A stretch of DNA of 64,000 nucleotides, taken from NCBI RefSeq assembly GCF_003664255.1, contig NZ_RCCV01000001.1, forward strand, positions 1,550,001 to 1,614,000. The letters run 5' to 3'. This DNA comes from Micromonospora sp. M71_S20. GTDB taxonomy: Bacteria > Actinomycetota > Actinomycetes > Mycobacteriales > Micromonosporaceae. Below are positions 8,424-16,804 of this stretch, piece by piece; position 1 is the first letter of the stretch; each line of letters begins with the position of its first letter. The notes below the pieces were generated by a model, which searched no databases, was not told the origin of the DNA, and saw only the letters and a list, made by a program, of their open reading frames with translations. A program made the position numbers and the translations under genes.

Positions 8424-9230
8424 CTAGTTCTTGAACATCTCGTACGTCGCGTCGGACGCCTCGACCACCTTGTCGGCCGGCGGCTTCTGCGCGGCGGTGG
8501 CGTTGCCGTAGTCCGCGTACGTGACCTTGATGTCGTGCGCCTTGGTCTCGCCGGCGCCCGGCACCGAGATGACCAGCTCGGTGAGCCGGCCCTCCGCGTC
8601 CACCTTGGCGGTGAAGGGCAGCGCCTTGGCCTGCGCGCCGAGGGCCTTGACCGTGTCGGCGTCCAGGGCGGAGGACTCGGTCGCGGCGGACGCGTCGAGC
8701 TTGCCGGCGTAGCTGCCCTCGGCGGTCTTCTGCACCTCGGTGATGCCCTTGGTCAGCGCTGCGCTGCCGGCCGGGTCGACCTCCTCCATGTAGCGGCTGA
8801 GCTCACCGGCGCCCTTGACCTTGGACTGGTCGAGGTGCTGGTACTTGCCCTTCATCTTGTCCGCGCCCGGGATCATGGCGCCCAGCTCGCCGAGGTCGAG
8901 CATCACCCAGCTGTCCGGCTGGATGAAGATCAGCTCCATGCCCATCGATGTGCCGGAGCCGTCGTCGAACTTCATGGAGAACTGGGCGCTGTTGCTGGGC
9001 TTGTGGACCAGGCCCTTGCCGCTCAGTCCGTCACCGGCCAGGGTGAAGGTGAAGTTGCCCTTCTCGATCTCCTTGGTGGAGGCGAGTAGCGCCTCCTTCG
9101 GGTCGGCGGGCACGGCCGACGCTGCCGAGCCCGCGTCGGCCGGCGCGGGACCGTCCGACTTGCAGGCGGCCAGGCCGGGAACGAGCAGGGTGGCGGCGAG
9201 CACGCCGACGCTCCACCGTCGAATGTTCAC
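8424..9230 (-). CDS. lipoprotein, LppX/LprG-like, copy 2
   Basis: A 268-residue lipoprotein and close paralogue of its downstream neighbour. The signal peptide is VNIRRWSVGVLAATLLVPG with lipobox LAAC. The mature part keeps the same order of segments: EALLASTKEIEKGNFTFTL, GLVHKPSNSAQF, YQHLDQSKVKG, GITEVQKTAEGSYAGKLD and AAQKPPADKVVE. The GTG at 9230 is chosen because the signal peptide begins there and GAGAGA lies upstream. Tandem duplication followed by divergence is the simplest history. The ligand is unknown. Confidence 0.75.
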   Translation of the reverse strand: MNIRRWSVGVLAATLLVPGLAACKSDGPAPADAGSAASAVPADPKEALLASTKEIEKGNFTFTLAGDGLSGKGLVHKPSNSAQFSMKFDDGSGTSMGMELIFIQPDSWVMLDLGELGAMIPGADKMKGKYQHLDQSKVKGAGELSRYMEEVDPAGSAALTKGITEVQKTAEGSYAGKLDASAATESSALDADTVKALGAQAKALPFTAKVDAEGRLTELVISVPGAGETKAHDIKVTYADYGNATAAQKPPADKVVEASDATYEMFKN

Positions 9231-9341
9231 AGTTGTCTCTCTTCGTGAAACGGTAAGCACCCGGCGGACTTCAGCCGCCGGGCAGTGAGCCGGGGCAGCG
9301 TAGCCGATCCGACCGACACTCGGGGGGCGGTTTCCGGCCGC

Positions 9342-10055
9342 CTACCGGATCGCGGTGGCCAGGTGTCGCAGCTCGTTGTCCCGGGCGTCGCCGACGACGA
9401 TCACGGTCCGGTTCGGTTCGAGCAGGACCAGCGCCTGCTCGTTGCCCCGGGCGGTGTACCGCTGCCAGGTGCGCCCGCCCAGGTCCGTCTGGCCCTGCGG
9501 CTGTCCCTCGGCGGTCAGCTCGGTCGGCAGCAGCCGCTCCGGCGGCACGCTGCTCTGCACCAGCTGGACGGCCCGCCCCTCCGGCGTGAGATAGCCGAGT
9601 CGGAGGCTCGACCCACCCTCGACGGTCTGGAATTTCGCGCTGACCGTGCGCCAGCCGTCGCCCAGCTCCGCCGGCTCGCTGACCGGGAAGGCGTTGGCGG
9701 CCCGCGCCGATTCGAGGGCGGGCGCCGGGTCGACGGTCGTCGGCTGGTCGCCGCCGAGGAACCCCCGGTAGAAGGCCAGCAGCAGGGCGATCGGGACCAG
9801 CAGCACGAGCAGCGAGATCGCCATGTCCTTCGGCGAGCGCTCCGACTTGCGGGTGTCGATCCCGGGCGGCGGAGCGGGCCGCTCGCCCGTCTCCGCCCCG
9901 CCGTCGGGCGGGGCCGCCCCGGGGGCGCCGCCGGGTTCGACCAGCGCCGGCTCCCCCTCCGGCACGGCGGCGGCCCGGCTCGGGGCGACCGGCGGCTGGC
10001 CGTCCGGCGGCGTCGAGTCGGCGGGTACGCGATCGGCAGGCTGTGCGGCTTCCAC
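9342..10055 (-). CDS. DUF4245 family single-pass membrane protein
   Basis: A 237-residue protein with a Pro/Ala-rich cytoplasmic N-terminus (about 1-70), then [22 protein letters not shown], a transmembrane helix typical of DUF4245. The extracytoplasmic domain has [25 protein letters not shown] and [10 protein letters not shown]. The family is commonly found next to glpX in actinobacteria, as here (divergent). Its function is not known. The GTG start at 10055 has GAAGAT, an imperfect -10 match, 6 nt upstream, so leaderless expression is possible. Confidence 0.8.
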   Translation of the reverse strand: MEAAQPADRVPADSTPPDGQPPVAPSRAAAVPEGEPALVEPGGAPGAAPPDGGAETGERPAPPPGIDTRKSERSPKDMAISLLVLLVPIALLLAFYRGFLGGDQPTTVDPAPALESARAANAFPVSEPAELGDGWRTVSAKFQTVEGGSSLRLGYLTPEGRAVQLVQSSVPPERLLPTELTAEGQPQGQTDLGGRTWQRYTARGNEQALVLLEPNRTVIVVGDARDNELRHLATAIR

Positions 10056-10207
10056 CCCACCATCTTCGCAGCCGCCCGACCGGCCGTATCCGGGCCATCA
10101 CCGCCCCGACCCGGCGCCGGGTGAGCGATCGTGTGAGGATCAGCGACAAACCCGGCAGCGGCGACGCCGCACCCTGCCGCCCCGCAACGTCGCGAGGAGG
10201 AGCCGTC

Positions 10208-11239
10208 ATGACGAACACCAGGACGCGGATCCCACAGGATCTCGACCGCAACCTCGCCCTCGACCTGGTCCGGGTCACCGAGGCCGCGGCGATGGCCGCC
10301 GGTCGCTGGGTCGGTCGGGGCGACAAGGAGGGCGGCGACGGAGCCGCGGTCGACGCGATGCGCAAGCTGATCAACTCGATCCCCATGCGGGGCGTCGTGG
10401 TGATCGGCGAGGGTGAGAAGGACAACGCCCCGATGCTCTTCAACGGCGAGCACGTCGGCGACGGCACCGGCCCGGAGGTGGACGTCGCCGTCGACCCCGT
10501 CGACGGCACCACGCTGATGAGCAAGGGCATGCCGAACGCGGTGGCGGTGCTCGCCGTCTCCGAGCGGGGTGCGATGTTCGATCCGAGCGCGGTCTTCTAC
10601 ATGGAGAAGCTCGCCGTCGGGCCGGCGTACGCCGACGTGGTGGACATCAACGCCGGGGTGGCCGAGAACCTGCGCCGGATCGCCAAGGTCAAGGGCACGG
10701 ACGTCTCCGAGGTCACGGTCTGCGTGCTGGACCGCAGCCGTCACGACGACCTGGTCACGCAGATCCGCCGGACCGGGGCGGGCATCCGGTTCATCTCGGA
10801 CGGCGACATCGCCGGTTCCATCGCGGCGGCCCGCGGCGAGTCGGACGTCGACGTGCTGATGGGCATCGGCGGCACCCCCGAGGGCATCATCTCGGCCTGC
10901 GCGCTCAAGTGCATGGGCGGGGCGATGCAGGCCAAGCTCTGGCCGCGCGACGCCGAGGAGCGGGAGAAGGCGCTCGCCGCCGGGCACGACCTGGACCGGG
11001 TGCTCACGACCGACGACCTCGTCACCGGGGACAACTGCTTCTTCGTGGCCACCGGCGTCACCTCCGGCGACCTGCTGCGGGGCGTGCGCTACCGGGCCGG
11101 CGGCGCGTACACGCAGTCGATCGTCATGCGCTCGAAGAGCGGCACCATCCGGGTCATCGACTCGTACCACCGGCTGGAGAAGCTCGCCCTCTACTCGGCG
11201 GTCGACTTCGACGGCCGCCCCCTGGCCGAACAGGAGTGA
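10208..11239 (+). CDS. glpX: class II fructose-1,6-bisphosphatase
   Basis: The gluconeogenic enzyme that hydrolyses fructose-1,6-bisphosphate. The 343-residue product carries the metal-binding lithium-sensitive phosphatase motif DPVDGTT at residues 96-102, the N-terminal [20 protein letters not shown] segment and [20 protein letters not shown]. The ATG at 10208 follows a good Shine-Dalgarno (GAGGAG); the frame is open further upstream but without similarity. The transporter gene overlaps its stop by four bases (GTGA). Together with pckG (24.6 kb) the window holds two committed gluconeogenic steps. Confidence 0.95.
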   Translation: MTNTRTRIPQDLDRNLALDLVRVTEAAAMAAGRWVGRGDKEGGDGAAVDAMRKLINSIPMRGVVVIGEGEKDNAPMLFNGEHVGDGTGPEVDVAVDPVDGTTLMSKGMPNAVAVLAVSERGAMFDPSAVFYMEKLAVGPAYADVVDINAGVAENLRRIAKVKGTDVSEVTVCVLDRSRHDDLVTQIRRTGAGIRFISDGDIAGSIAAARGESDVDVLMGIGGTPEGIISACALKCMGGAMQAKLWPRDAEEREKALAAGHDLDRVLTTDDLVTGDNCFFVATGVTSGDLLRGVRYRAGGAYTQSIVMRSKSGTIRVIDSYHRLEKLALYSAVDFDGRPLAEQE

Positions 11240-12216
11240 GCGTCGCCGGGACGCTGGCGCCGGCCCCGTCGGCGGCCCGCCGGATCACCGGCGTGGGCCT
11301 CGCGACCGCCTCCGGGCTGGCCGTGGCCGTGCAGTCCCGGATCAACGGCGAGTTGGGCGTACGCCTGGCCGACGGGATCGCCGCCGCGGTCGTCTCGTTC
11401 GGGCTGGGCCTGCTGGTGCTGCTGGTGCTGGTCCCCGCCACCCCGGGTGGGCGGCGGGGGCTGGCCGCCCTGCGCGGCGCGCTCGCCGACGGCACGTTGC
11501 GGCCGTGGCAGTGCCTCGGCGGCGCGTGCGGCGCGCTCCTGGTCGCCGCCCAGGGCCTGACCATCGGCACCCTCGGCGTGGCGGTCTTCACCGTCGCGGT
11601 GGTCGCCGGCCAGTCCGGCAGCAGCCTGGCCGTCGACCGGGCCGGGATCGGCCCGGGCGGTCGCCAGCCGGTCACCGGCCGGCGGCTGGCCGGCGCGGCG
11701 CTGACCGTGGTCGCGGTCCTGCTGGCCGTCGGCGACCGGCTCGGCGACCCGGGCACCCTCGGGCTGGCCCTGCTGCCGCTGCTCGCCGGGGTGGCCATCG
11801 CCTGGCAGCAGGCGGTCAACGGCCGGGTACGGATGGCCGCCGGGAGCGCGCTGACCGCCACGCTGGTCAACTTCTCCGTCGGCACGGCGGCCCTGCTGGT
11901 CGCCTTCGCCGTCGACCTCGCGCTCCGGGGCTGGCCGGCGGGCGGCGCGCCGGCCGAGCCGTGGCTCTACCTGGGCGGGCCGATCGGGATCGTGTTCATC
12001 GCGATCGCCGCGGCGATCGTCCGGTTCACCGGCGTGCTGCTGCTCGGTCTGGCCACCATCGCCGGGCAGATCGTCGGCGCCGTACTGCTGGACCTGCTGC
12101 TGCCCACCGCGGCCTCCCGGCCGGGCCCCGTCACCCTGCTCGGCGCGGCGCTGACCCTGGTCGCGGTCGGAGTCGCCGCCCTCGCGCCGACCGCGCCCCG
12201 GCCCTCGGTCCGCTGA
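11236..12216 (+). CDS. DMT-superfamily transporter, DUF606/YdcZ-like repeat protein
   Basis: A 326-residue integral membrane protein of about ten helices built from two homologous halves. The first has [30 protein letters not shown] and the second has [31 protein letters not shown], the hallmark of the DUF606 branch of the drug/metabolite transporter superfamily. The start GTG overlaps the glpX stop (GTGA), so the two are probably translationally coupled. The substrate is unknown. Confidence 0.8.
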   Translation: MSVAGTLAPAPSAARRITGVGLATASGLAVAVQSRINGELGVRLADGIAAAVVSFGLGLLVLLVLVPATPGGRRGLAALRGALADGTLRPWQCLGGACGALLVAAQGLTIGTLGVAVFTVAVVAGQSGSSLAVDRAGIGPGGRQPVTGRRLAGAALTVVAVLLAVGDRLGDPGTLGLALLPLLAGVAIAWQQAVNGRVRMAAGSALTATLVNFSVGTAALLVAFAVDLALRGWPAGGAPAEPWLYLGGPIGIVFIAIAAAIVRFTGVLLLGLATIAGQIVGAVLLDLLLPTAASRPGPVTLLGAALTLVAVGVAALAPTAPRPSVR

Positions 12217-12323
12217 CCGTCGCCGACCAGGCCCGGCGGCCAGGGAACGCCGGCCGCCGCGCCACCAGTGCGTGTCGGGTGCCGCGGTCCGGCCGGTCCC
12301 CGCGCCACACACCGGCGGCGGGA

Positions 12324-13913
12324 TCAGCGGGGCGGCCCGGCGGGGCCCGCCGGCCAGGGCGGGTCGGCCCGGTGGGCGGGCGCCGTGACCAGCCGGGCCG
12401 CCCGCCAGCCCAGCAGCAGCCCCGGCACGGTGGCCACCACGGCGAGCAGCAGCGCCGTGTGGGTGTACGCGGGCCGCCCGTAGAGCCAGCCGACCAGCGG
12501 CAGCGCGGCCAGCGCCAGGACCAGCGCGGTGGCCAGCAGCACCTCCAGCGTCCACCGCCCCGACGGCTCGGCCGGCGTCCGGACGGCCAGCAGCAGCACA
12601 CCGAGCAGGACCGTGAGCAGTGCGACGACACCCGCCTGCGCGAAGAGCAGCGCGCCCGACCAGACCACGGCCAGCAGCGCCCAGGCGGCGACACCGAGCG
12701 CGGCCAGGCAGGTCAGCCGCAAGCGGGCAGTGCCGGCCCGCAGCCCCGCCCGCACACCGGACACGGCGAGCACCGACCCGGCCAGCGTGAGCCCCAGGAA
12801 CAGCGCCAGGAGCGGATCGTCGCGTCGGTCCCCCGGGGTGCTCCGGCCGAGTGCCGGTGGCCGCCCGTCGAACGGATATCCTCCGGCCTCCTCGGATCCG
12901 ACGAAGCCGAGCCGCTCCCAGCTCCCGTCGGGCCGGCGGACGGCGAATCCGTCCCGGCCGTTGGCCACCAGCACGACGTGCCGGCCGTCGCCGGTGTCCC
13001 GCACCGTCAGCTCCTGCGTGGCGATCCGCTCCCCGCGCGGCCCCAGGTCCGGGTACTGCCGGCGGAGCACGGCCCGCTGCGCCTCGGTCGCCCCCCAGGC
13101 CGGACGCCAGCTGCGACCCGCGTCGTCGCTCTGCTCGACGGCGAGCCGGCCGGGGACCACCCGGTAGCAGCGCGTCGGCGTGGCGGTCGAGCAGCCCCGG
13201 CTGAGGGAACCGGCGACCGGCCCCTTCGCACCGGTCAACGCCTCGGCCTCGCCCCGCGTCGGGTCGCGCCACGTCGCCCCCGCGTCGTCGCTCACCCGCC
13301 AGGCGGGACTGTCGTCGAAGACCTTGTCGGCGTAGCCGTGGCCGATGCCGGCCGCCAACCGTTCGTCGAGGACCGCCGCCCGGACGGCGTCGGGGTGGTG
13401 GACGGGGCTGGTGGCCGCCACCGCCAGCGTCGCCGCCGGCAGCAGCACCAGCAGCCGGACCAGCCGGGCGGAGCGCCGTCGCACCGGCTCCCGCCGCGCC
13501 CGGGACCAGCTCCACCATGCGAGGGCCAGCGCCGGCAGGGCGAACAGGTCGGTGCCGTCCGCCCGGACCAGCGACGGCCCGCTGACGGCGCTCCACGCCG
13601 CCGAGGCGACGGCGGCGGCGTACCCGCTGGACTTGACCGCGGTGAACCCGGCGGCGACGAGCCCGAGCCCGAGCCCGGCGGCGGCGCGGGCCGGCAGCCG
13701 CGGCGCGAGCAGCGCGAGCAGCACCGCGACCAGCGGCGGCGCGAGGACCAGCCCGGCGATGTCGCTGAGCTTGCCGGTCACCGGGCCGGGGAAGGCCGCC
13801 TTGAGCAGGTGGTCGTTGGTCACCAGCAGGACGAGGGCGGCGACCGTCGCGGGGTGCCCCAGCCAGGCCAGGGCCGCGGGAGCGCCGTCGCGGCGCGGGG
13901 GCGGAGCGCTCAT
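12324..13913 (-). CDS. polytopic membrane protein with extracytoplasmic Asp-box segment
   Basis: A 529-residue protein not matched to a named family. The N-terminal half holds several transmembrane helices (ATVAALVLLVTNDHLLKAAF, PPLVAVLLALLAP, and one before residue 200). A soluble stretch of about 210 residues then contains two Asp-boxes, SDDAGATWRDP and SDDAGRSWRPAW, the S-x-D-x-G-x-x-W turns of beta-propeller (BNR/sialidase-like) folds, and GERIATQELTVRDTGDGRHVVLVANG. Four or five helices follow (LALFLGLTLAGSVLAVSG, then VAAWALLAVVWSGALLF and others). A partial propeller exposed outside the cell is likely. It may be leaderless. Confidence 0.6.
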   Translation of the reverse strand: MSAPPPRRDGAPAALAWLGHPATVAALVLLVTNDHLLKAAFPGPVTGKLSDIAGLVLAPPLVAVLLALLAPRLPARAAAGLGLGLVAAGFTAVKSSGYAAAVASAAWSAVSGPSLVRADGTDLFALPALALAWWSWSRARREPVRRRSARLVRLLVLLPAATLAVAATSPVHHPDAVRAAVLDERLAAGIGHGYADKVFDDSPAWRVSDDAGATWRDPTRGEAEALTGAKGPVAGSLSRGCSTATPTRCYRVVPGRLAVEQSDDAGRSWRPAWGATEAQRAVLRRQYPDLGPRGERIATQELTVRDTGDGRHVVLVANGRDGFAVRRPDGSWERLGFVGSEEAGGYPFDGRPPALGRSTPGDRRDDPLLALFLGLTLAGSVLAVSGVRAGLRAGTARLRLTCLAALGVAAWALLAVVWSGALLFAQAGVVALLTVLLGVLLLAVRTPAEPSGRWTLEVLLATALVLALAALPLVGWLYGRPAYTHTALLLAVVATVPGLLLGWRAARLVTAPAHRADPPWPAGPAGPPR

Positions 13914-13979
13914 CGGCCCACGATCACAGTCGTTGATCTCGATCCGGCCACGGCCGGGGCAGCATCCGGTACCGGCGCG

Positions 13980-14948
13980 TCAGGTGCCGTCGGACGAGTG
14001 TCCGGGGAACAGGTGCGCGCTCGGGTCGATGACCACCGCCGCGTTGTTGACCGCCGTGGCGGCCTCGCCGAAACCGGTCGCGATCAGCCGCACCTTGCCC
14101 GGGTACTCGGTGATGTCGCCCGCCGCGAAGACCCGGGGCAGGTTCGTCGCCATCGCGCTGTCGACCACGATGTGCCGGCGGTCCAGCCGCAGCCCCCACT
14201 CGGCCAGCGGGCCGAGGTCGGCGGTGAAGCCGAGGGCGGCCACCACCGTGTCCACCGGCAGCAGCTCCGCCGCGCCGCCGCGTACGGTGATCTCGGCGCC
14301 GGTGACCGTGCCGTCGCCGTGCAGCCTGGTCACCTCGGCGTTGACGATCACGCGCACCGGCAGCCCCAGCACCCGGGCGACGGTGGCCGCGTGGGCCCGG
14401 AACTTCTCCCGCCGGTGCACCACGGTCACCGAGCGGGCCAGCGGCTCGAGCGTCGACGCCCAGTCGAAGGCGGAGTCGCCGCCGCCGACGATCAGCACGT
14501 CCCGGTCGGCCAGCTCCGTCGGCTGCGGTACGAAGTAGACGATCCCGGCGCCGGCGAAGTGCTCCGCCACCGGCAGCGGGCGGGGCGTGAAGCTGCCCAG
14601 CCCACCGGTGACGATCACCGCCCCGCACCGCAGCTGCCCGCCGCCGGCGAGACCGAGCACCGGCTGCCCGTCGGCGTACGAGAGCTTCTCGGCGCGGGTG
14701 CCGAGCAGGTAGCACGGGTCGAAGGGAGCCGCCTGGGCGACGAGGTTGGCCACCAGCTCCCGCCCCTTGACCGCCGGGAAGCCGGCCACGTCGTGGATCA
14801 GCTTCTCCGGGTACATGGCGGTGATCTGACCGCCGGGCTCGGGCAGCGCGTCGACGACCGCGACGGAGAGCCCACGGAATCCGGCGTAGTACGCCGCGAA
14901 CAGCCCGGCCGGGCCGGCCCCGATCACCGCGACATCGACCTCGCGCAT
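13980..14948 (-). CDS. FAD/NAD(P)-dependent oxidoreductase, ferredoxin-NADP reductase type 2 like
   Basis: A 322-residue two-dinucleotide-fold flavoprotein. The FAD site is VAVIGAGPAGLFAAYYAGFRG at the N-terminus. The NAD(P) site GGGDSAFDWA is mid-protein, and AAGDITEYPGKVRLIATGFGEAA is the C-terminal FAD contact. There is no CxxC redox pair where thioredoxin reductases have one (the sequence after GGDSAFDW is STLEPL), so it fits the thioredoxin-reductase-like ferredoxin/flavodoxin-NADP reductases (YumC type) better. The electron partner is not in the window. Confidence 0.8.
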   Translation of the reverse strand: MREVDVAVIGAGPAGLFAAYYAGFRGLSVAVVDALPEPGGQITAMYPEKLIHDVAGFPAVKGRELVANLVAQAAPFDPCYLLGTRAEKLSYADGQPVLGLAGGGQLRCGAVIVTGGLGSFTPRPLPVAEHFAGAGIVYFVPQPTELADRDVLIVGGGDSAFDWASTLEPLARSVTVVHRREKFRAHAATVARVLGLPVRVIVNAEVTRLHGDGTVTGAEITVRGGAAELLPVDTVVAALGFTADLGPLAEWGLRLDRRHIVVDSAMATNLPRVFAAGDITEYPGKVRLIATGFGEAATAVNNAAVVIDPSAHLFPGHSSDGT

Positions 14949-15064
14949 GTGCGTACCGTCGCTTTCCGCTCACGGATCAACGCGTGCTGATCTCGACGGT
15001 AGGGCCGGCGGCGCACCCGGGCAAGCACGTCCCACCGGGCCGCACGGCACCGGCGCGTCGGCGC

Positions 15065-15718
15065 TCAGGGCATGGTGAGCGTGGACTCCGAGCGGTGGGG
15101 ACCGCCCAGGTCTCCCCGGCGGCGCCGGAAGATGATCGCGGCGACCACCCCGCCGAGCAGCCCGAACAGGTGGCCCTGCCAGGAGATCCGCTCGTCGGTG
15201 GGGAGGATGCCGACCAGCTGCCAGCCGTAGAGCAGGCCGACGAGCAGGAAGACCGCGAAGTTCCACCAGCTCCGCTCGACGATGCCCCGGGTCAGCAGGA
15301 TGCCCAGGTAGCCGAAGATGACGCCGCTCGCGCCGACCACCACCGAGGTCGACGAGCCGGTGAACCACACCCCCAGCCCGCTGACCAGGATGATGACGAG
15401 CGTCGACCAGAGGAAGCGGCGGGCGCCGGCGGCGAGCACGAAGGTGCCCAGCAGGATCAGCGGGATGCTGTTGCTGTAGAGGTGGTCGAAGCCGTGGTGC
15501 AGGAACGGCGAGAAGAAGACCCCGTCGAGCCCGTCGATGCGCTTCGGGATGATCCCGGCCGTGGCGTCGAGGCCGAACGCGAGCCCCTGGTCGAGGGCCT
15601 CGATGAGGAAGAGGAACGGCACCACCGCGCACATGGCGACGAAGGCCCGGCCGAGCGCGGCGTAGAACGCCTCGGTGCCGAACCGGTGCGGGTCGCCGCT
15701 TCCCGGGTGCAGGGTCAC
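15065..15718 (-). CDS. rhomboid family intramembrane serine protease
   Basis: A 217-residue, six-helix membrane protease. The catalytic dyad is visible: Ser131 in VGASGVIFG (the GxSG motif) and His183 in SWQGHLFGLLGG. The HHGFDHLYSNSIPL segment matches the conserved rhomboid helix with His and Asn near the active site. It would cleave transmembrane substrates within the membrane; the substrate cannot be inferred. It lies just downstream, on the same strand, of the transglycosylase-like gene, with a terminator hairpin between. Confidence 0.9.
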   Translation of the reverse strand: MTLHPGSGDPHRFGTEAFYAALGRAFVAMCAVVPFLFLIEALDQGLAFGLDATAGIIPKRIDGLDGVFFSPFLHHGFDHLYSNSIPLILLGTFVLAAGARRFLWSTLVIILVSGLGVWFTGSSTSVVVGASGVIFGYLGILLTRGIVERSWWNFAVFLLVGLLYGWQLVGILPTDERISWQGHLFGLLGGVVAAIIFRRRRGDLGGPHRSESTLTMP

Positions 15719-15786
15719 CCGTCAAGAGCTATCAGGTGTGGGGCGCAGCCGCCACTTCTGCGGCGATCCGTACCCGGAACGACGAG

Positions 15787-15818
15787 GGCGGGATGTGTGG
15801 ACGCCCACACACCCCGCC
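15787..15818 (-). terminator. terminator hairpin after the transglycosylase-like gene
   Basis: A 14-bp stem with a single mismatch (GGCGGGATGTGTGG against CCACACACCCCGCC) and a 4-nt loop lies 12 nt past the stop at 15831 on the minus strand. Confidence 0.75.
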
Positions 15819-15830
15819 GTCGGAGGTCGA

Positions 15831-16529
15831 TCAGTACCAGCCCACGTCCTGCGAGTGGGCCCAGGCCTTGCAGGGCGAACCGTAGCGGCCCTCGATGTAG
15901 CCGAGGCCCCACTTGATCTGGGTCGCCGGGTTGGTCTGCCAGTCGTCGGCGACGGAGCCCATCTTGCTGCCCGGCAGCGCCTGCGGGATGCCGTACGCCC
16001 CGGACGAGGAGTTGCGGGCCTTGTGGTTCCAGCCGCTCTCCTTGTCCCAGAGCTTGTTCAGGCACGGGAACTGGTCCATCCCGAAGCCCGCCTTCACCAT
16101 GAGCGCGCAGCCGACCTCGCGGTTGCCGCTGAACTCGGCGCAGGACGCCGGGATCGGCCCCTCGTACGGCTTGCTCTCGGCAGCCTTCGCGGCCGCAGCC
16201 TTGGCGGCGGCCTCGCGGGCCTTCTTCCGCGACGCGGCGGCGGCCTCGGCCTCGCGGGCGCGCCTGGCGGCCTCCTTCGCCGCCGCGGCGGCGCGCAGCT
16301 TCGCCTGGTACTCGGCGGTCCGCTGCTTCGCGGACTGCACCTGCTGGGCCGCCTGCCGTTCGCGCTGGTACTCGAACTCGGCCTGCTCGACAGCGACGCC
16401 GACCTGTGCGGTCAGGCCCTGCTGCTGGGTCTGTCGGTCTTCGCCCAGGTAGACACCGCCAGCGACGCCCACGGAGAGCAGCGCGACAGCGGCCGTACGG
16501 GCGCCGAACCGGCTCCACAGCCGACTCAC
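15831..16529 (-). CDS. secreted transglycosylase-like (SLT) protein with coiled-coil N-terminus
   Basis: A 232-residue exported protein. An N-terminal membrane segment (TAAVALLSVGVAGGVYLG) is followed by a long Ala/Glu/Arg-rich coiled coil (about residues 30-120), rich in AAAKEAARRAREAEAAAA-type heptads. The C-terminal domain (about 125-232) carries LWDKESGWNHKARNSSSGAYGIPQALPGSKM and NPATQIKWGLGYIEGRYG. This is the lysozyme-like SLT fold, with the catalytic Glu in KESGW. It probably trims peptidoglycan. The GTG at 16529 has GAAGGGA upstream. A CRP-like site and a roughly 210-nt leader precede it. Confidence 0.85.
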   Translation of the reverse strand: MSRLWSRFGARTAAVALLSVGVAGGVYLGEDRQTQQQGLTAQVGVAVEQAEFEYQRERQAAQQVQSAKQRTAEYQAKLRAAAAAKEAARRAREAEAAAASRKKAREAAAKAAAAKAAESKPYEGPIPASCAEFSGNREVGCALMVKAGFGMDQFPCLNKLWDKESGWNHKARNSSSGAYGIPQALPGSKMGSVADDWQTNPATQIKWGLGYIEGRYGSPCKAWAHSQDVGWY

Positions 16530-16747
16530 GAAGTGGTCCCTTCGTCGGGTGCAAGGACACGGCGCGGGGCGGCAACCCGGGTGGGTCGCGTCCGCGTCGC
16601 GAGCGCCCCGACCCGGTGCCGGTCGCAGCCGACGTACCCCGGTGGATGCTGGCGCGTCCTGTGACGAACGATCACCAACGATCTTCTCGGTACGTGGGCG
16701 CTCGTTGGACACCATTGCGCACGGTGAGGCCGATGGGAAACGAAGAG

Positions 16748-16776
16748 ACTCTATTGTGATCTGCGCCACAAAGAGA
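16748..16776 (-). promoter_or_regulatory. promoter with a CRP-like palindrome filling its spacer
   Basis: Read on the minus strand, TCTCTT (-35, 16771-16776) is separated by exactly 17 nt from TAGAGT (-10, 16748-16753). The spacer contains TGTGGCGCAGATCACA (16755-16770), a 9-of-10 match to TGTGA-N6-TCACA. A regulator bound there would block this promoter. It would drive the transglycosylase-like gene, whose start is about 210 nt downstream. Confidence 0.5.
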
Positions 16777-16804
16777 ATGCGGACAAACCTCTATAGAAAG
16801 GGCG

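Noticed and set aside
11505..14990. A 1161-codon open frame on the plus strand
   Set aside because: It runs antisense or out of frame over the DMT transporter, the Asp-box membrane protein and the flavoprotein, is dominated by Arg/Gly/Pro, and has no domain; very GC-rich DNA produces such frames readily.
16530..16747. A c-di-AMP (ydaO-type) riboswitch upstream of the transglycosylase-like gene
   Set aside because: Position and gene type would fit, and CCGGGGTACGTCGGCT is faintly reminiscent, but the conserved cores could not be identified by eye. An Infernal search would decide.
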